Shown here in pieces: positions 33,176 to 37,297 of a DNA stretch of 37,297 nt. A model generated the notes under the pieces. That model was not told the DNA's origin. It worked only from the letters and a program-made list of their open reading frames with translations, and ran no database searches. The stretch lies in the NCBI RefSeq assembly GCF_003236385.1, contig NZ_POUA01000029.1, positions 1 to 37,297 of the forward strand, written 5' to 3'. The DNA is from Spongiactinospora gelatinilytica. Lineage in GTDB: Bacteria > Actinomycetota > Actinomycetes > Streptosporangiales > Streptosporangiaceae. Position 1 is the stretch's first letter; every line of letters begins with the position of its first letter. Position numbers and translations under genes: made by a program.

Positions 33176-34561
33176 ATGCGAAAGACCGACCCCCCGAGCC
33201 GGCGGACCTGGACCGCCGCCGGCGCATCCGTGGCCATGCTGGCGACGGCCGTGCTGCTCGGCCCGTCGATGGGGCCGAGCACGGCCACCAGCCACTGGGA
33301 CGCCCCGGCCACCACCCTCGACAAGCAGATCGACGCCACCGACCTGTACGCCTTCACCAGCCCGGAACGCCAGGACACCGTCACGATCGTGGCGAACTAC
33401 ATCCCCTTCCAGGTCCCGCACAAGCCATACCAGTTCGACACGAACGCCCGCTACGAAATCCACGTCGACAACACCGGCACCGGAAAGGCGGCCATCACCT
33501 ACCGGTGGACGTTCGCCAACAAGGGCCTGCCGGTGCCGTCCTTCCTACGCGGCGGCCGGCGCGCCGCCGCGGCCGGACCGGCCGACGCGCTCGTCGAGCA
33601 GTCCTACACCCTCACCAAGATCAGCAACGGCAGGACCGAGACGCTGGTGCGGGACGGCTACGTCGCCCCGACCGACATGGGCGCGCCGGCCACGCGCGGC
33701 TATCCCAAGCTGCGCGAGAAGGCCGTCCGCGACCTGCCCGGCGGCGGCAGGGTGTTCACCGGCACGGCCGCCGACCCGTTCTACTCCGACAACCACGCGG
33801 TCAGCCTGCTGCGGTTCGGGCTGCCGTTCTTCCCCGTCAAGACGGGTGTGCCGATGAACGTCAGCGCGCTGGCGCTGCAGATCCCCAAGTCGGAGCCGGC
33901 GCTCGGCGGCGACGCGGCGGCCAATCCGGTCATCGGCGTCTGGACGACGGCCTCGCGAAAGTCCAGCGCCCTGCTGGGCACCGGCTCGGCCGACCACAAG
34001 CAGGTGTCCCGGCTGGGCAACCCCAACTTCAACGAAGTGATCATCCCGCTCAAGGAGCGCGACCGGTTCAACGGGCTGCGGCCGGACGGCGACGAGAGCG
34101 GCGGCCTCGTCGTACCGTCCACCCTCGACCCGCAGCAGGCCAAGGTGGTCGCCGGCCAGGCCGGGGTGACCGCGCCGCCCGCGCCGCGCAGGGACCTGGA
34201 GCAGATCTTCCTGACCGGGCTGACCGCCCGTGGCGATGGCCCCATCCGGCAGGACCTCAACTCCCATCTGCTCAACCGGGACGCCTCCGGCGTGGTCAGG
34301 GCCGAGGAACTGCGGCTCAACATGAGCACGCCGGTGACCACGCCGCAGAACAAGTACGGCATCCTCAAGGGCGACCCGCAGGGCTATCCGAACGGCCGCC
34401 GGCTGATCGACGACGTGGTGACCGTCAATCTGCGGATGCTGCTCGGCGAGCCCGCCGGGCGGGGCGCGCCCGGCCTGATCGCCGAGGACAACCCGGCCTT
34501 CCTGACCAAGCCCATCTCCGGCGGTTTCCCCTACCTGGCGCTGCCCGTCACCGCCGCCTGA
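33176..34561 (+). CDS. Secreted DUF4331 family protein
   Basis: This 461-residue protein has a signal peptide (residues 1 to about 38, basic RKTDPPSRR then a hydrophobic stretch). The DUF4331 hallmarks follow: SHWDAP near the mature N-terminus, DATDLYAFTSPERQDTVTIV, and late PNGRRLIDDVVTVNLRML. The function of DUF4331 is unknown; in actinomycetes it usually precedes a TPR protein gene and a HoxN/RcnA-type metal transporter gene, as here. The start at 33176 has GAGG a few bases upstream. This is the only gene of the cluster that appears intact, its partners being damaged. Confidence 0.88.
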   Translation: MRKTDPPSRRTWTAAGASVAMLATAVLLGPSMGPSTATSHWDAPATTLDKQIDATDLYAFTSPERQDTVTIVANYIPFQVPHKPYQFDTNARYEIHVDNTGTGKAAITYRWTFANKGLPVPSFLRGGRRAAAAGPADALVEQSYTLTKISNGRTETLVRDGYVAPTDMGAPATRGYPKLREKAVRDLPGGGRVFTGTAADPFYSDNHAVSLLRFGLPFFPVKTGVPMNVSALALQIPKSEPALGGDAAANPVIGVWTTASRKSSALLGTGSADHKQVSRLGNPNFNEVIIPLKERDRFNGLRPDGDESGGLVVPSTLDPQQAKVVAGQAGVTAPPAPRRDLEQIFLTGLTARGDGPIRQDLNSHLLNRDASGVVRAEELRLNMSTPVTTPQNKYGILKGDPQGYPNGRRLIDDVVTVNLRMLLGEPAGRGAPGLIAEDNPAFLTKPISGGFPYLALPVTAA

Positions 34562-34595
34562 CCCGCTCCGAGCACCGACGAGGACACCCGAGCAG

Positions 34596-34912
34596 ATGAT
34601 TCACCTGCGGAGATCGCTGCCCCTGCTGACATGCGCGCTGCTGGGTTGCGCGCTGCTGGTCCTGTTCGCACCCGGGGGCGTACTGCGCCGGGGCGAGCCG
34701 CCGGCCGGGCAGGCGGGGCGGTCGCCGTACGATCTGACCGGTTCGATCGAGGCCGCCCAGGAGTACCTGCGCCGCCGTCCCGGCGACGCGGCGGCCTGGG
34801 CGTCCCTCGGCCGGTTCTGCGCGCGCGGATCACCGCCGGGCCGCTGCACCGCCGGGTCCGCCACGCCCACCACCAACACGACGCCCCGGCGCTACTGGAG
34901 GCGGGAGCATGA
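34596..34912 (+). pseudogene. TPR protein with internal deletion, remnant
   Basis: From the ATG at 34596 about 72 residues are coding-like: a membrane-anchor or signal segment (LPLLTCALLGCALLVLF) and the start of a TPR array (SIEAAQEYLRRRPGDAAAWA). The frame then breaks. The last about 20 codons in another frame (HHQHDAPALLEAGA, stop overlapping the next ATG) look like the original C-terminus. An out-of-frame deletion of the central repeats explains this. TPR proteins normally sit between DUF4331 and the transporter gene, which fits the position. Confidence 0.65.
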
Positions 34913-36257
34913 TCGCCGTGGTGATGGCCGCCGTGCCGGCCGCGCACCCGCTGGGCGACTTCAGCGTCAACCACTTCGACGGGCTGACGGTGCGGCCCGA
35001 CCGGATCGAGGACGTCGCCATCGTGGACAGCGCCGAGATCCCGACCTTGCAAAGGTCCGTGCCCGGCGATCACGGCCGGTACGCCCGGGGGGCCTGCGCC
35101 CGGCTGCGCGACGACATCCGGGCCGAGGTGGACGGGCGCGCCCTCGCCTGGCAGGTCGCCGGCGCGTCGTTCGCCTACCAGCCGGGCGCGGCCGGGCTGC
35201 GTACCAGCAAGGCTGACCTGCCGCCTGACCGCTCCGCTGCGGATCGACCGGCGTCGCACGCTGACCTTCGCCAACGTCCACGAGACCGGGGCCCCGGGGG
35301 GGGCGGGAGATCACCGCGGGCGGTCACGGCGTACGCATCAGCGCCTCCAGCGTGCCGTCCGCGAGCCGGTCGGGACGGTTGCGCACCTATCCCGCCGACC
35401 TGCTCAGCTCACCGCTCGACGTCCGGCGGGCCGAGGTCACCGTCGAGCCGGGCGGCGGCGAGACCGGCGCGGCGGTGAGCGTCCCCGGCGCGGACGTCAT
35501 CACCCGCGCCACCGGGGCGCTGGCCGAGCGGCTCAACGCGCTGGTCGGCGCGGACCGGCTGACGGTACCGGTCGGGCTGCTGGCCCTGCTGCTGTCGCTG
35601 CCGCTCGGCGCCGCGCACGCCGCGCTGCCCGGGCACGGCAAGACCGTGATGGCCGCCTACCTGGCCGGACGGCGCAGCCGGCTGCGTGACGCGGCCACCG
35701 TCGCGATGACGGTCACCGCCACGCACACCGCCGGAGTACTGATCCTCGGGACGCTCGTCACGGTCACCACCTCGCTGGCGGGGGATGTGGTGCTGGGCCG
35801 GCTGGGCACGGCCGGCGGGCTCATCATGGCCCTGATCGGCGCGAACCTCCTCCGCGCCGCCCTACGCGCCCACAGCCGCGGCCACGGCCATGGGCACGGC
35901 CATGGGCACGGGCACGGGCACGGGCACGGGCACGGGCACGGGCACGAGCGGCGATCCGGTGGGGTGGTGGCCTTGGCGGTGGCCGGTGGGCTGGTGCCCA
36001 GCCCTTCCGCCCTCGTGGTGCTGCTGGGCGCGATGGCGCTCGGACGTACCTGGTTCGGTGTGGTGACCGTCGTGTGCTACGGGCTCGGCATGGCCGCCAC
36101 CCTGCTCACCGCCGCGCTCGCCCTGCGCCGCCTGGGCCACCTCACCGTCACCACACGCCTGCACCGGCTGCGCCCCTACAGCGCCGTGATGACCGCCGCC
36201 CTGATCCTGCTCGTCGGCATCGGCGTCACCCTGCGCGCCCTCGCCGAACTGACCTAG
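34909..36257 (+). pseudogene. HoxN/RcnA-like nickel/cobalt transporter with two frameshifts
   Basis: The ATG at 34909 (GGAGG seven bases upstream) opens an extracellular domain (HPLGDFSVNHFDGLTVRPDR). The frame shifts near 35209 (one extra A), continues as RLTCRLTAPLRIDRRRTLTF, and shifts again in a run of eight Gs at 35296-35303. It then runs in a third frame to the stop. The transporter half is complete: the family motif GAAHAALPGHGKTVMAAY, about six membrane segments, a Gly-His loop, GGLVPSPSALVVLLGAMALG and a final membrane helix. Both changes are +1 and lie in homopolymers, so sequencing error or slippage is possible, and the gene may be intact in the organism. Confidence 0.8.
35880..35945 (+). 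repeat. Eleven tandem hexamers encoding (Gly-His)11
   Basis: Hexanucleotides GGCCAC, GGCCAT and GGGCAC repeat eleven times in frame, the last seven being identical GGGCAC. They encode a Gly-His ladder in the loop between membrane segments of the transporter. His-rich loops in this family bind nickel or cobalt. Identical units imply recent slippage expansion. Confidence 0.9.
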
Positions 36258-37297
36258 TCACCGCCGAACACCCGTTCAAGAGCGTTCCGGCCGGAGACTC
36301 CGAGCTTGGCGTACACCCGGCCCAGGTGGTTGTTGACCGTGCGTAAGGACAGGCCCAGCCGGGCCGCCACGGCGCGGCCGGACAGGCCCGCCGCGATCAG
36401 TTTCGCGACCTGTAGTTCGCGCGGGGTCAGCGTGGCCTGGCTTCCGGTCAGGTCGGTCAGCGGGGTGCGGGCGCCGCCGCACTCGTCCTGTAACTCGCGG
36501 GCCAGTACCAGGGCGCGTTTGGCCGCCGTGCGCTGACCGGCGGCGGCGTGCAGGCGGTGGGCGGTGGCCGCGGCCTCCGCCGCGAGCAGGAGATGGCCGA
36601 GCGCGCGTAGCGTCTGCGCCGCTTCGGCCAGGGCGGGGGCGTCGTCGTCGGCCAGCGCGGCGCAGACGGCGGCGAAGGCGGCGGCCGTCTGACCGCCGGT
36701 CTCTTCCGCCAACCGCCGCAGCCGGTCGCGTACCTGTTTCGCCGCCCCGAACCTGGCCATGTCGCACAAAGCCTGCGCCTCGATCAGCGGCGCGCCCGCC
36801 GCGCGCGCGGCCTGGGCGGCCTTGCCCGCGACGGCGACGGCGCCGGGCAGGTCGAGCGCGGCGGCCAGGGCCCAGGCCCGGTTCCGTTCGATCCAGCAGG
36901 CGAGCAGCGCGCCGGGCGGCTCGGGCGCGCCGGCCATCCGGCCGAGCCACTGGTCCGCCTTCCCGGTCTCGCCCGCCATGGCGTGCGCTCCGGCGAGTTC
37001 GGCAAGGTGGACGCGGCGTAATCGGAGTGGATCATGCTCATCGAGCAGTACCACCGCCTCCCGCAAGTCCTCCTGCGCGGGCCGTACCCGGCCCTGGGCC
37101 TTGGCCACGACGCCGCGCACCGCCGCCCACAGCCCGACGACGGGAGCCGGCCGGGCCGCCGCCGCCTCGCGGTACCCGTCCTCGGCCACCTCGGCCGCCT
37201 CCGTGAGCGCGCCGCCCAGCAGCAACGCCAGGCACCTGGCCGCGTCCACCTGCGCCTGCCCCCACGGCAGCTCCCGCCGATGCGCCATGGCGGCCTC
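36254..37297 (-). CDS. LuxR-family transcriptional regulator, C-terminal part (5' end outside window)
   Basis: This frame is open to the right edge of the window, so only the last 347 codons or so are seen. Most of it is Ala-rich helical repeat of the TPR-like region found in large ATP-binding LuxR (LAL/MalT-like) regulators. It ends in a LuxR helix-turn-helix at the C-terminus (LTPRELQVAKLIAAGLSGRA, LRTVNNHLGRVYAKLGVSGR). The P-loop ATPase domain would lie upstream, beyond base 37297. Its TAG stop shares the tetranucleotide CTAG (36254-36257) with the stop of the convergent transporter gene. Its target genes are unknown. Confidence 0.85.
   Translation of the reverse strand, partial: EAAMAHRRELPWGQAQVDAARCLALLLGGALTEAAEVAEDGYREAAAARPAPVVGLWAAVRGVVAKAQGRVRPAQEDLREAVVLLDEHDPLRLRRVHLAELAGAHAMAGETGKADQWLGRMAGAPEPPGALLACWIERNRAWALAAALDLPGAVAVAGKAAQAARAAGAPLIEAQALCDMARFGAAKQVRDRLRRLAEETGGQTAAAFAAVCAALADDDAPALAEAAQTLRALGHLLLAAEAAATAHRLHAAAGQRTAAKRALVLARELQDECGGARTPLTDLTGSQATLTPRELQVAKLIAAGLSGRAVAARLGLSLRTVNNHLGRVYAKLGVSGRNALERVFGGD

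Noticed and set aside
35880..35945. CRISPR-like appearance of the short tandem repeats
   Set aside because: The units are six bases with no spacers and are in frame with a membrane transporter as Gly-His codons.

Overview
The base composition (very GC-rich, strong third-position G/C bias) and gene families (HoxN/RcnA-type transporter with an extracellular domain, DUF4331, large LuxR regulators, NrtR-like Nudix regulators, many ATGA start/stop overlaps) point to a filamentous actinomycete. Streptosporangiales is my best guess from gene content alone. No rRNA, tRNA, CRISPR array, transposase or integrase was seen.

Layout, left to right. (1) 1-2844, minus: a three-gene ABC operon (small membrane protein, ATPase, FtsX-like permease cut by the window edge), joined by ATGA overlaps. 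(2) 3056-7285, plus: M19 dipeptidase, M20 deacylase, COG3375 acetyltransferase and an enolase-superfamily racemase, tightly packed. Together they look like the N-succinyl amino acid route that turns D-amino acids, possibly released from dipeptides, into L-amino acids. Two palindromes lie in the divergent intergenic region before it. (3) 7346-8011, minus: a MOSC protein. (4) 8165-11939, plus: an ATGA-coupled triad of NrtR-like Nudix protein, nucleoside-phosphorylase-fold protein and four-TM membrane protein. The last two share a short motif, VGVQAGVVHG, found in linker or terminal positions. This has the look of an uncharacterised signalling or defence module. (5) 12029-13919: cupin and isochorismatase-type hydrolase genes divergent from a TetR regulator. 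(6) 13920-16415: a graveyard of truncated and fused gene pieces (response regulator, nucleoside hydrolase, GntR, PEP-utilising swivel domain, MFS exporter). (7) 16481-18238: a small secreted protein and an acyl-CoA-dehydrogenase-fold flavoenzyme.

(8) 18358-32678: the dominant feature, a 4291-residue Tc-toxin A subunit (TcA) with about two dozen hemopexin-like repeats inserted in two blocks. It is translationally coupled to a 482-residue gene of unknown function that occupies a possible cargo or partner position. No TcB or TcC is present in the window. (9) 32869-36257: what was probably a secreted protein, a DUF4331 protein, a TPR protein and a nickel/cobalt transporter. Only DUF4331 looks intact; the others carry deletions or frameshifts. 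(10) 36254-37297, minus: the C-terminal part of a LuxR-family regulator, running off the window.

Functional calls are family assignments made by eye from translated sequence; no database search was possible. The best candidates for a new system are the motif-sharing triad (8165-11939) and the TcA plus 482-residue partner (18358-32678).
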